Shown: one piece after another, positions 50,960 to 62,999 of the stretch
Numbering within the stretch: position 1 is the first letter of the stretch
How the letters are laid out: every line of letters starts with the position of its first letter
Source of the DNA: Aphis gossypii
Lineage: Eukaryota > Arthropoda > Insecta > Hemiptera > Aphididae
Assembly: GCF_020184175.1 (NCBI RefSeq)
Contig: NC_065532.1
Coordinates: 23,250,001-23,314,000 of the forward strand
Reading direction: 5' to 3'
Length of the DNA stretch: 64,000 nt
Notes under the pieces: model-generated
The model's database searches: none
What the model was told of the DNA's origin: nothing
Seen by the model: only the letters and a program-made list of their open reading frames with translations
Made by a program: the position numbers and the translations under genes

Positions 50960-53260
50960 TTTTTAACCTGTTCAACTTAGAAATGTATACAATTTACCAT
51001 TAGGAATCTGTACAAATTAAGTGGATAAAATCAAAACGAAAATAATAAATATGCTTTTTAATTTTAAAATTTTGATATTCTATTCACATACATCAATATT
51101 ACGGATGATTTACTGTTTATAAATTTATTTGAATATGTGTACTCTCAAAAGAAATTTCTAGCACTTAAATCAATAGTTCAATAACATTAAAAATAAAATT
51201 AATAATTTCGTTCAAAACACTTTGCTTTGTGCGTGTACCTAGCTTAGTTGTGTAAAATGATATATTGCGTTATTAAAACTGCTATAACGGATATTTATCA
51301 TCATCAAAAAAAAATAAAACTATATATTTATAACCCTCTCCTACAACCCCCTCTCTACAAATAAACACATTTATTGTGTGGAAATTTCTGTTGACCAAAT
51401 GAATATTTAACAAACATGGCGAATGTGCAAGTATATTACTAAAAGCCTCGAGTTGAGGTAAAGTAATAACACTATTTTAGTATATAATTTAATAATATGA
51501 TCGTTTTTATAATTATGTCAAGAATAAAAATATTTTTATTGTCATCTTAAGATCATAGTGACAGTATAAGGCAGTTGGTTTTACCGAACATTATTACAAG
51601 AAATATATACAAATTACAATAAGACAGAGGTTATATTTTATTAGAGGTCTATTAATATACAAACAAATGAATGCTAACATTTTAAATATTCTACTGGTCT
51701 GTATATATTTTAGACTTGTTATTAGTAATTTACTTCAATGATAAAGCAATATGTCTGTTGTAAGCGTTTAGTTTATTCACCAAGATGATATCACAGGAAT
51801 TGAATACACATTTTTCCATTATCGGTCACAATCCTCGGCAAGTTGAAATGAATTCCGTTAATAGCTCTTACAGTAATCAAATTATGTTACCTGCTACTAG
51901 TTAATTGTTTTTATTCGATATTTTCAGACTAAGCAATAATATAATTTCATAGCTGCAGTGTCGTGGCAAAAGGATAATCTATAGAGACGGCAGCTTCAAA
52001 GTTTTTTTTATGAATGATGAGTAAGTAGATAATGGTCAACGTATAATAATAGATTAAGTATTAACTATTATTTTAGTATTTATTACGATAGGTAATTAAA
52101 TTTATAACATTAAATATGCCTTTAATAGATTTTATGTGTGGGTGGGTAAAATATTAGACTATAATAATATATCCTATGAAAAATGTACAGTTTATTGTTT
52201 TGCGTTGTCTAAGCATATATTATAACATTTAAATTATTGAATGTGATATTATTTGTTGAAAAAAGAAAAATACACATTTTTGATGCATAGAGTGAAATAA
52301 TATATCAAAGTATATCTTCAAAAGTATATTTGTAAACAAATGTTTACTAAAGGCAAGACTAAGTGTGTATATATTGTGGATTTTTCGATGGTTGAATGAA
52401 ACAATTTTTCAATCATTGTAATGATATGTTGCATAGTACGTAAAAAAAATAAAAATGTACATATTACTTTATAATATTAATTTTCGGTAAAAAAATGTCA
52501 CTAGATGTTTGTGTTGCTTATGTATCAATTTAAGTTTATTTTTTATAAAATTAAATACTAAATTATTTTATACTATTGTACACGCTATTCACAAAAGTCT
52601 TAACGTTTCAAATATTTATATAGCTAGTTAAAATTGCAGTTAACTGTAAACTCTATAAAGCGTAATGCCATAAAACACTGCTATAAACATTTGGAAATAT
52701 AGATAATTGAAAATTTAATACCGTTCCATTCAAATAATTGCATAACCTCACTGAAGTTTTAATAATATTTGTTAATAACTATAAAAACTATTAGGTTCCT
52801 ATTATTGCTATTATTATGAATTATAATAAGAATAATATTTTAATCATGTTGCAACAATGAACATTGGTTATAATAATGTCAACAATTAACAACTAATATT
52901 AACAGTTTAACCTTAAAGAATTTAATATATTGACGTACTTGTCAGCAACTTTTGATTTTTTCATAATTTCCTCTTTAAATTTCTTCAAAACTCTTAAATG
53001 AACTATACAAAATATTAAGTTCTCGATAGTTAAATTTCAAAATATGACTTACATTTTCGATTGCATTCAAACTATATTTTGATGTTAATTTAAGTAGTGA
53101 ATGAAATAATGAGTGTCAAATTCGTATCTTATATCGCACACTGGTTTTTTACACCAGTTATTTTGAACATAAAATGCTATAAAGTGTATATTATACTTTA
53201 TACGTACTTAAAATAATAATAATTTAAGGTGTTTATAAATTCTCATAAATATACTCATAG
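50960..53260. other. Gene-free AT-rich interval
   Basis: No exon or RNA gene was recognised. Confidence 0.5.
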
Positions 53261-53269
53261 ATAATTAAA

Positions 53270-53570
53270 ATGGGGCTGGAGTGGCGCAGTAGTCGAGCCG
53301 TCGGATCGATTCATAGCAAAGTGCGAAAAACGTGTGGTTCTCGCAACCACCAATTTTCCGAACTGTCGAATGATTGCGCCATCCGGTTACCAACTTGGTC
53401 CCACTCCTTTGGAAGTGAAGACCTCATACATCTCCTCTTTGGGAAAAGAGGTAGTATCACGTGTATAGAGATAAATAAATCACACGATCTTCCTACTGTC
53501 CGCTTATGATAAGCATTGACAAAGACCTTGAGATGGAAATAAAAAAGATAATAAAAAACAATTTTTGTCT
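53270..53570 (+). mobile_element. tRNA-headed SINE-like insertion
   Basis: This 300-base block is much richer in G+C than its flanks. Near its 5' end TGGCGCAGTAG fits the RNA polymerase III A-box consensus TRGYNNARNNG exactly. A degenerate B-box-like GGTTCTCGCAACC follows about 50 bases later. The body ends in an A-rich tail (GAAATAAAAAAGATAAT). Similar words, AGATAATTAAAAT before and AGATAATAAAAAA after, may be an imperfect target duplication. The 79-codon ORF across it is incidental. The SINE family was not named. Confidence 0.6.
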
Positions 53571-53702
53571 CACGATAATATCATTATTCTTACAGCCGGG
53601 AAATATTATATTATATAATAATATACGTCGGTAAATGAATAACAATAATAATTATTATTGAACAACAACGTTGGGCATTTTGTGGGTCTTCGCATCATAC
53701 GG

Positions 53703-53812
53703 CCAATCAGCGCGCTACTGATTATTATACTATTTTTCTATTGGTTATTATTGTTATTGGTTGCGTTTAATCTATCTTAGCTACACGAGTCTCGACATTA
53801 ATCATGTCAGTT
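53703..53812 (+). promoter_or_regulatory. TATA-less promoter with three CCAAT boxes and an initiator
   Basis: CCAAT at 53703-53707, inverted CCAAT (ATTGG) at 53740-53744 and again at 53756-53760 precede TCAGTT at 53807-53812, a canonical arthropod initiator with +1 at 53809. Spacings of 49-106 bases upstream of +1 are those typical of CCAAT boxes. The block is richer in G+C than its flanks. It leads into the coding exon starting at 53912. Confidence 0.55.
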
Positions 53813-53911
53813 GTAGTTGGAACGCCGTGATCTATACTTCAAAGTTCAAATCCTGCAGGACAGTTCAAAGCACTGGGTCACATCTCACATATACATCGAC
53901 ATTCGACAACT

Positions 53912-53953
53912 ATGATTGATTCATCGTCGATTCTATTTACACGTCATTCTGAG
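53912..53953 (+). CDS. 14-codon first coding exon, unrecognised gene
   Basis: The first ATG downstream of the initiator opens MIDSSSILFTRHSE and stops at a strong donor, TCTGAG|GTTAGT, in phase 0. The 5' UTR would be about 103 bases. Too little protein is present to identify a family. Downstream exons were not recognised in the remaining 10 kb, so the gene probably has a long first intron (filled here with repeat copies) and continues beyond the window. Confidence 0.45.
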
Positions 53954-54024
53954 GTTAGTCGTGGGCAATTGCTTAACTATATACGCTTTAAACAATTATT
54001 ATTTTATTACAATAGAATATATAC

Positions 54025-54870
54025 GATAACGATTTATCCTCAAACGGTTTTAAGTATTTATTATTATTCAAAAATTATATAAGTCGTAGATACTCGAAAA
54101 TTTGACCGATTATTTAAATTGGCATTTTCTTTGCATGATTTAATTTTCAAAATATTTCGCTTACTTTAATGCTATTTATAGGCATTTTATGCTCGTATAA
54201 TATTCATTTTTTTTTTTAGTTTTTTTTTTTTTTATAAATATCGATGAATTTTTTTTTTTGGCTGAGTTAAAATACATGAAAATGTAATACAAAGTTTTTC
54301 AGAAAATAGTCTTTTATTAATTCAAAAATTATAAGAATACATAGGCTTAATTTTTTTTATTAGCATTTAAGTTTGAATATTGACAAAAATTCGTCAAAAT
54401 CATGCAGAATATTTGCAAATTATTTTGTAGGTATAGTTCATAAAAATGTTTGTACAAGAGCTAAAAGTTGAAAATTTAATACGAAATTTTCCATAAGTTT
54501 GGATTATAATAATTAGAAAAGAACTTAAATTTTGGTGTATTACGCCATTAAAACATAAACCATATTTTTTACCAATCAATTGAAATTATATCCTAGGCTA
54601 ACAAATCATCTCCGTTTAGAATCATTTTTCGTATATCATAATACCTACTAATTACTATACAGAAAAGCGTTACTCACTTGACTACCCTTTAAAAAAAAAA
54701 AAAAATTCTAGAATTCTGTGCTGTGCTAGAAATTATAAATTTTATATTTTATTTATTTTTTATACACAAGATAGCTATTTTATAAATAATTTTTAAAAAC
54801 AATTTAGCGTTTAAAACTTTGAATTAGGTGAAGTCATTGATTTTTAAACAATTTTTAGAGTTTGTTAAAA
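54025..54870 (+). mobile_element. 5'-truncated copy of the GATTCTGAACG repeat family
   Basis: The segment begins in the middle of the element (ACGATTTATCCTCAAACGG). It runs through TCGTAGATACTCG and ATCCTAGGCTAACAAATC to the right end, TCTCCGTTTAGAATC, then the GCGTTACTCACTTGACTACC tail. It continues into a segment around GTGCTAGAAATT and AAAACTTTGAATTAGGTGAA that is shared with the copy at 57.0 kb. Its left end is missing. Confidence 0.6.
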
Positions 54871-56640
54871 TTCAAATTTATTTTATGCTAATCAGTGTTA
54901 GTGCAGTAGTCGATTTTCAATTTTTTTTTTTTTTCAAGAAATAATTCAACATTAATCTATAGGTAATCAACTAATATATTTTATCATAATTTTACAACAA
55001 TATCTGTGGTTGTTTGTTGATAACACTACTTCATAATATTTTTATATGACAGTTAAAACTTAAAAGTTAAACTAAAATTTAAATACATTTCTAATTATTT
55101 CAATCAGATATTTTTAAGTCGTCGTAGTTAATGCGTTTAAATTTTTGTCAACTGGTTGTTATCGTCTGAAAATGTTTGCATTAGTTTTAAACTGACATCC
55201 GAAGATGTAATTTCGATAATTTTTTACATTACACATTTACATTTGAAAGGTACTTTTAAAATATTTTATGTATTATATCCTATGCTAACAAATCATCTCT
55301 ATCAAAACGAATTGAATTCATAGGTTAGTGACTAGTTTTTCAATGTTTTACACAAATAAATATAAATAATATTATGAGATCATTTTTATTTTTTTTCTAA
55401 ACAAGTTTAAATTTACATTTATCGAAATAATAATGTCATGATACATAATAATATTAGCGATTATAACTATATTCGTTCATTATTTTATTTACAATCAATG
55501 CAATATTATTAAAATTATTTTCGAATCTTACAATTGAGCAATGTTAGGAATCAATAAATTTAGTTGACTTACGGTTATTACTGTAAAAAAAAAATTGTTA
55601 ATAATAAATTTCATTTTATTTTTAGTTTCAAAAATCGTGCAAATAAATTATGTTAATAAATTAAATGTAGCCTAATAAAATTACCACGATTAAAACCAGC
55701 AATGCATTTAATTAAAACTAATATATTGTGGTTTGAGAAAAAGCCTTGAAATTATATATTTAAATTTATCATAAAAATTAACGTAAAAACTACCAAAATC
55801 GGCAGTATAATATAGGTAGACACTTTTGAATAGTTCAATCAAACGAAAAAGTTTATTTAAGCATGCGTGAACTGAAATGTCGTGAAAATAAAAATTCACA
55901 TTAGTTATAGGTCGTACAAATTAAATGAACCCGAATGAACCTATTTTTTATTTTAATATACCTACACTTTTTATTCTACACTAATTAAATTGAAGTATGA
56001 CATACTTGCACATACTTTGAATAACATTATTGAATTTGTATATAATTATAGAAACGTACTTAGTTTATTTTTTATCTTCGAGCTTATTAAACATTTAAAA
56101 AAAACAACGGATAGTTAAAATCAATTTTTTAACAAGTTGGTATCTACCTATTTTTTTGATAGCCGCGATTACGAAGTGAAAATAAACAAACTTAATACAA
56201 AATACTTTTAAAAAAAGTCTATTTCTAAATTTGTGATTCCTTAGATTTCTAAATCTTCTTGCTCACATTCTAAACCGTTCATTTAATGTAATCCGCGCAT
56301 TTCAAGTTATAGTAATTTCACAGGAGGGGTTCAAATATCACAGACATTTTTTTCTTTTAATAAAAAAACCAGTATAAATGTATTTTGTACATGAAATTAT
56401 ACACGCATATAAACATATACTTTTATTTATCGAATAGACTATAATTTCGTTGTTTAGAATATATAACATAAAATATTTTATCATAATATGCACTTTCCCA
56501 GTTATGTATTAAATTCATTATTATGATCATGAATAAATTGAACATAGTAAATTTATATTGTTGAATGATTTTGCAAAACGGTATGATCACGATGGTGAAG
56601 TAGTCTGAATGCTATTCCTCAGGTGATTTTCGTATATTTT
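54871..56640. other. Gene-poor interval with a further repeat end
   Basis: ATCCTATGCTAACAAATCAT at about 55278 is another right-end fragment of the same family. No exon was recognised; the 63-codon minus-strand frame at 55708-55899 has no supporting feature. Confidence 0.45.
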
Positions 56641-56712
56641 TAACTTAAAACTTTCTAAACGCAATCGGTCGAATCGTACAACGCAAAACGTCCGCCATTA
56701 TAATATTTATAC

Positions 56713-56838
56713 TATAAACTCGGTCGAGAGTGCTTTTCTCTGACGTAGTCACATACCGTGCACCACAACAATAAAATGTCAACACGGTCTCCCAACAGAA
56801 ATGGAACTCTTGCAGTAATTAAAAATAATACAGGCGTA
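56713..56838 (+). promoter_or_regulatory. Possible TATA promoter and short first exon
   Basis: TATAAA at 56713-56718 lies in a G+C-richer patch. About 60 bases downstream an ATG (56776) in a good context (ATAAAATGTC) opens a 21-residue ORF starting MSTRSPNRNGTLAVIKNNTG and reaching a possible donor, GGC|GTATAA. It may be a first exon or a chance ORF. Confidence 0.25.
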
Positions 56839-57007
56839 TAATACGGTATTACACTTAATTAAGTATGTATATAATACATACGTATAGTATATTATACGAC
56901 GACGACTTGTATGTTATTACTCATGTCGTACAACGTGTCTATTATACTAAAGTATTATTTTTAAATATTTATTAATGTATTGTAATAGTTTGGATTAAGT
57001 TTGTAAA

Positions 57008-58560
57008 TTTTAGATTCTGAACGAAGTGATGAATGTATTAATGTGTTTTTTTGTGTGTGTGTTTGTGTACATCATAACTTGTCGAAATAATTCTTCAATT
57101 TTAAACTTCGAGGGTGGTTTCCGATGGAAAAGTGAATATTCTTGGTGCATTATAGAGGTCAAAAGTAAGAATTTTCTAACAGTTTTAAAAAAAAAATCGA
57201 TTTTTTAATATGGTTTTATAATTAATCACTGTAAATACTTGAACTTTTCACTAAATGTTTATAATAGCGTCATCTATTCACGATTAAAATTCTTAATTTT
57301 TTTTGAGCTATTTATAGACAGCTAGAAATTTTAGTTTTTCTGAGTATTTTTTTTTTTTTTTTTGAAGCATCGATAAAAAAATTTTGGATAGCCTAAACAA
57401 CTTGAAAATGTAATACAAGGTTTTATATAAGTCGTTCTTACTGTGGTTAAAAAAAAAAAACAAAAATCATTAGACACAAATTTTTTTATAAGGTTTCAAA
57501 GTTTCAATTTTTTTACGAAATATGTCAAAATCGCGAAAATGTATTATAAATTGTATTTATATCTAAAGTTAAAAAACTCAACACTGAATTTTCCTTCAAT
57601 AGCTATAGCGAAAACTCGAAGCGTTATTATAGGAAAAATATTTTGAGTGTTTGAATATTAAATCTTTACGAAGTTGCGTAACGATGATAACGATTCATCC
57701 TTAAACAATTTTAAGTATTTATTATTATTCAAAAGGTATGGTAAAAATGTCATCAGTTATTTAGATTTCTTTACGTGATTTTCAAAATATTTCGCTTTTT
57801 TTAATGCTATTTATAAACATTTGAAATGTTCGTTTTTGTTTAGTTTTTTTTCTTTATACAAATATTGATAACATTTTTTTAGCTCAGTCAAAATAGTTTA
57901 AAATTTAATATAAGGTTCCTCATAAGTTAGTCTTATAGTGATTCAAAAATAATAAGAATACATGTACACAATTTTTTTTATTAGCGTTTTAAGTTCAAAT
58001 ATTGACAAAAATTCGTCAAAATCATAAATATTTTCAAATTATTTTGTAGTTAGGTAAAATTTATAAAAAATTTTGTTAAGTACCTACATAGGAGTGAAAA
58101 ATGTAATACAAAATTTTCAATATTTTTGGTTTACAATAATTATAAAATAACTTATATTTTTGGGTATTCAGGTCATTAAAACATAAACCACTCTTTTCCA
58201 CTATACACTAGAAAATATATCCTAGGCTGACTAGGAATCGTTTTTCGTATACAATGATAAACCTATCATTGGATTCAAATTTAATACATCTATTATAGTG
58301 ACCTACTATATAGCAGCGCGTTACTCACTTGACCATCCCCTTTTTTTTAATAATAATTTCTAGAGCTCTGTGCTAGAAATTGTACCTATATGTTGTATTT
58401 TATTATTTTATTTTATAACGATAAATAAAAAAATTAATTTTTTACTAACATTTTTTTTTTTATAAACCAAGATACCTATTTTAAAAAAAGTTTTTAAAAA
58501 CAATTTAGCATCTAAAACTTTGAATTAGGTAAAGCTATTGATATTTAAACAATTTTCACA
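57008..58560 (+). mobile_element. Second long copy of the GATTCTGAACG repeat family
   Basis: The left end, AGATTCTGAACGAAGTGATG, and early segment GGGTGGTTTCCGATG match the 21.56-kb copy in order. The right end is damaged: ATCCTAGGCTGACTAGGAATCG lacks the TTCGTTCA part. The palindrome at its end is interrupted (CAATGATAAACCTATCATTG). The tail GCGTTACTCACTTGACCATC and the region ending TTGAATTAGGTAAAG (about 58530) match the 54-kb copy. No transposase is encoded. Confidence 0.65.
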
Positions 58561-58599
58561 GTGGAGCGTTACTCACTTGGCCACCCTTTTCTTAAGTTT

Positions 58600-61000
58600 A
58601 TTTGTATGTTGTTATATAAATTGAGAGTACTTTTACTATTAATTTATAGAAAAAAAAATTGATCAATCATAATGTTCAAATATACACCTACCACTCACAA
58701 TTTCTAAAAATATAATAAGAAATCCCTCTCTAGCTAATAAGAAACAAAAATATTTGTAAATCATTTGCACGATATTATAAATATGTTAAAATCAAAAATC
58801 CAACACTACGTATCACATCCAGAAAGCTCATTTTACAGAAGTATTATATTCATGTGTACTATACTTTCCATCACCACGTAAAACGTAGTTATTCGGCAGC
58901 TAAATTTGTGTAATAATTTCTATTGCCTATTACTTGTCAGTTGTCAATTGACAATATATTATGTTAATATTTGATTTGTCAATCTTGTTTTGCATTTTTA
59001 TTATTTGACTTATGTGAGTTCGACTACTCCCTATTATCATCAAATTAAAAATTCAATGTTCAAACACTGTATACTCGTATATCAATATTGGTTTAATCGT
59101 CGTATTTATATTGTTAGTTTTTTTTTTTAGTATTGTAAAATCTAGACAACTATGCAGATATGAATAATAGATATTCATGTGGGTGACTTATTATATAAGA
59201 AAAGGATATACTAAATTTAGGTAAATAAATAAAATGAATAACGCGTGGGTGTATTATGTAATAGTATCGATGTAATACATTGTATCTGTATAATATTATC
59301 GGTATGTTATAATATTATACGGTGACTGAAATCGAATTTAAATAACACGACCACATAGTGTTTCGCATAAAAAAAAATATACGAATGAGCGAGGCCGGTC
59401 ATTCTAGGGTCTATTATAAACGATGATGTGTTTTGTATGATAGTCATTCGACCGTTCGCCCTGGAAAATAAATATCGTTAAAATTTCCGCATAAAACGTA
59501 CGTAATAAAAATCAACTTATTGGTTTCATAAGTAAACGATTCTTTATTTTTAAAAGACGTGGCGCTGAGTTTAGTAAAAAAAAAAAAAGTGATTAAATTC
59601 TCGTCGAATCCAATAACCCAACATTAGGTTACATGTCTTGTTTGCCTATAAGTAATACGTAACTGGTAACTGATTAAGTCTCTATAGTACCTACTTTATA
59701 CTTACCATAGTAATAGTATAACTATAGTATAGTTAACTACTATCATTGTTAAATTATTTAACCTACCCACCCTTCCTCACCATAACCCACAATTTTAGGT
59801 GGTTCAAATGCATTCACTTAAATGCGTTCTCGGCGTCACTGAATGAAATCTTATTATTATTAAATCGAATGCTATACTTACCAATTTTTTCAATGAGAAA
59901 AATTGTATAGTATAATTATTAATATAATGGTTACACTATAGTACACGGTTATTTTATTTTGCGTCATTATTTACCTTTGAATCAAGTCAGATATTTCAAT
60001 GATTGTGATTGTATTCAATTGCTTGCGTTTAGTTTAAAGAACGTCCTATTTAAATTTGAACGTTTCAAAGATGACAACATTTTTATTGCTAGGTAATGTT
60101 CGTAATAATAACTACATACCTAATTATTCATGTATATATAAACCTGAACTGTTCGGTTTAAATACAAATATAATGTATTATTACATTAGAAAATAAAAAA
60201 ACTATACAATAGAAACATAATAGTATTATTAAGTATGTGTTTCACTTCCTAAAATACCTATTTATAGTTTAGTATATAAATATCGTGTATTGTATTGTAT
60301 CACAATAATATAGCACTAATATATTATTCACTGTATTTTCGTATATTAAAATCGTGAATATGAAATTATAAAAAAAAATAAAAAGGAATATGTCTTAGCT
60401 CAATTTTTAATTTCTTATAATTATTGTTTTCTACATATTAATGTTCTTGTACGTCGCTTAAATGTATTACGCGAATAGCCACGCTGGTGATAACTGATAG
60501 TATGTATTATTTATTAATCATTCTCGTAAGTTTGAATTATCAACTATTCGCGAACTTCGTTAATCTGTTTTGAATTTAAAAAATCACTTAAATGAATGGT
60601 ACACGTATATATTAAATATATACTAAATTATAATTTGAGAAATTATAATCTTTTTTCATATTATCATTATAATGTTTTCATAATGATTTTATAATGGCTT
60701 GTAAAATTGTAATATGTTCTAAATCCTGTACTCCAAAACTAAATGAAATAATTGTTTATTTCTAGTAAATGAGTTACAAAAGTAAGTAAGTAGTTAGTAA
60801 ATTCAGTGATTCAGTTATTAAATTATACACGTACCTGTTCAATTATATACTATCTAAATCGCTTTGTTATCAAAATATGTGTATAATGTGTGTGTAGTTT
60901 ACCTTACAGTGGCAGCTGTATAAGTCAGATCGCGATATCCTATACATACATATTACATATGTGTAATACAATAATCGTTTAGACGGATAGGTTCACTAAA
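58600..61000. other. Gene-poor interval
   Basis: AT-rich sequence with a moderately G+C-richer patch at 59370-59470. Nothing coding was recognised. Confidence 0.45.
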
Positions 61001-61029
61001 ATATTATAGGTACACACGATATTCTAAAC

Positions 61030-62600
61030 TCCGATATAGGCGCGCAAATCATCGACGTTGGCCGATAAATTTTGAAAGTATCCCCCCCTCTGACCCGGGC
61101 TTAATCGAGAGGAAAAACCGAAAATTCCACACCGATAACCATTCGTCCACACGTCAACATGCAATACTCATATACGTACATATAAATATCATTTGATATG
61201 TACGTATAATGATTTCGTGTGCATATAGATCCTACACATTGTTATCAATCCGGATTCCCACGACTCGTGTATTTGACGAACATATTTTGCTGATGATCGA
61301 CGTGCACAAATAGTGGGTACAGTACACGCTAACCAGCTAGGTAATCGCCACCTTTTCGCGGATCGCCGGCTAAGACTACAGTAATAAAACGAGACCGATA
61401 TTCGACGGTAATAGAACACATTATATTATATTTTTATTCGCGAAATTCGCGAGACGTGCAAAAATTTCATATATACGAAAACGACGGACTCGCCGTGCAG
61501 ACTATTCGAGACGTGATTTTACGATCGTCGTCGCGGGCTTTACTCGTCAAATACACACATCAGTCGTGGGCATCTCGCGTAATATTATAATACGAGTACA
61601 CGATAACATATATAGAACATTATAATATTATATTATGTATAATACTGACCTGCGTGTAGTGCAACTATATATTTTATGTTTTATTAACGGTGATTTAATT
61701 TAATTTAATAATAATAAATAATTATTATTAGGTATCGTAAAACGCCGACGATATAATATTATAATATAATATGTTTTTGACGAAAAATCAAATTGCCATT
61801 TGACGGCAGCGGCGGCGGCGACGACGACGACTGCGAAGAAGGAATTCGCGACGGCAATCGTAAACACTGTTGACGACGACGACGACCACGCGAGAGATGA
61901 TCGGCCGCGCGCCCGTGTCCCGCCGGCCGAAGGGGTGTGCGTTCACTGTTCGTCGTGTGCGACCGGGACGGCGCGCGCGGACCGCGTTTTCGCGGCACCC
62001 CATTGGCGGCCGATTCGACTCCTCCGCCACCGCCGAGGACGAACGTGTAAGAGACTACGCACACGGTTTTACGCGTGTGTGTGACGTGTGAGTTTTTATT
62101 TATTTTATTCGTTTATTATATTTTTATTATTTTTTCGTCATTCCCGGCTCGGTGTTTTCACTCTTCGTCTCTCTAATAGTATATATTCTAATAATTCGGT
62201 GTGCCCAGGACGATGACGACGACGACGACGATAACAATATTATATCAATAACAATAATAATAATATTATACCCGTATATAGCTGATCCTGCGCGCGGAGT
62301 CGCAAATCGAAAAACAAAAACGCCAGCAGCGGACTTATACCCCGTCCTAATATATTAAGCCGTGTGCGTAAAATACGCGTATTTCGATTACGTCGTGCTA
62401 TCGGCTGTTTTTTTTTTTTTTTAAGACAAATTCAAAGTATGACTTTTTTTATTATTACTATCGCATTCGATTATAAAAATTAGATTTTATTTTCTGTAGG
62501 TCCGGCGGCGACCGTGTAGAAACAAAAAAAAATAAGTAAGACGTTCGATCTGACAAATCCCCGTGTGAGCCCTTCTTATACGGGAATGCAGACTTGAAAA
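61030..62600. promoter_or_regulatory. CpG-rich gene 5'-end block
   Basis: This is the only strongly CpG-rich block in the window, and its core at 61800-62060 is open in several frames on both strands. It contains (GAC)n arrays, CpG runs and an inverted CCAAT (ATTGG at 62004). On the plus strand an ATG at 61897 gives about 50 codons ending exactly at a strong donor, GAACGT|GTAAGAG (62045). An acceptor (tattttctgtag) at 62499 precedes a 36-base segment ended by AATAA|GTAAGA. Joined in frame the segment ends in TAA, so these are more likely 5' UTR exons with an upstream ORF than a real protein. The block is probably the promoter of a gene that continues rightward beyond 64000. A leftward transcript is also possible. 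Confidence 0.5.
62500..62535 (+). other. Possible 36-base noncoding mini-exon
   Basis: A pyrimidine-rich acceptor (TTTATTTTCTGTAG) immediately precedes GTCCGGCGGC, and a GTAAGA donor follows 36 bases later. Exon-like spacing and an abrupt G+C rise support it. No protein can be assigned. Confidence 0.3.
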
Positions 62601-62937
62601 ATTACCTTAGAGGTGCACATCCTCCGATAAAGGATTACTGTAGGTAAAAAATTTCAGAAATACCAATGCGATTGACTTGTCTGTAGATCGTTTGCACGCA
62701 CACGTACATCGCATTGCCTTTTACTCGCGTAGATTATAATCGACGGGGCCGATCACCGCACTTATTGCGTGTAGGCGTCGGCGTGATTGATAATGTCGTC
62801 CACATGCGCCTATAAATAGCCTAGACAATAATATTATATTGATATTAATAACAGAGTCGGAAGACAGTATCGAACACAAACAAATGTGTATCTATCAATA
62901 GATCCAGACTTTACCAAAATACTAACGCATATATGCA

Positions 62938-62978
62938 TATTATATATATATATATGTAAGTGTGTATGTGTGTGTGTA
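62938..62978 (+). repeat. (TA)n/(TG)n compound microsatellite
   Basis: A TA run is followed by TGTGTG repeats. Confidence 0.7.
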
Positions 62979-62999
62979 TTTTTTAATTTAAATATAATT

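Noticed and set aside
53805..53850. tRNA-like B-box GTTCAAATCC near 53828
   Set aside because: No T-arm stem, no proper A-box and no acceptor stem. It is better explained as 5' UTR of the CCAAT/initiator transcript.
61759..62091. Several overlapping ORFs of 73-101 codons on both strands
   Set aside because: All arise from the CpG-rich block having few stop codons. Most use TTG starts, and composition is poly-Arg, Thr or Asp from simple repeats.
62152..62358. 68-codon frame with poly-Asp
   Set aside because: TTG start. The Asp and Ile runs come from (GAC)n and (AAT)n simple repeats, although an acceptor-like gtgtgcccag precedes it.
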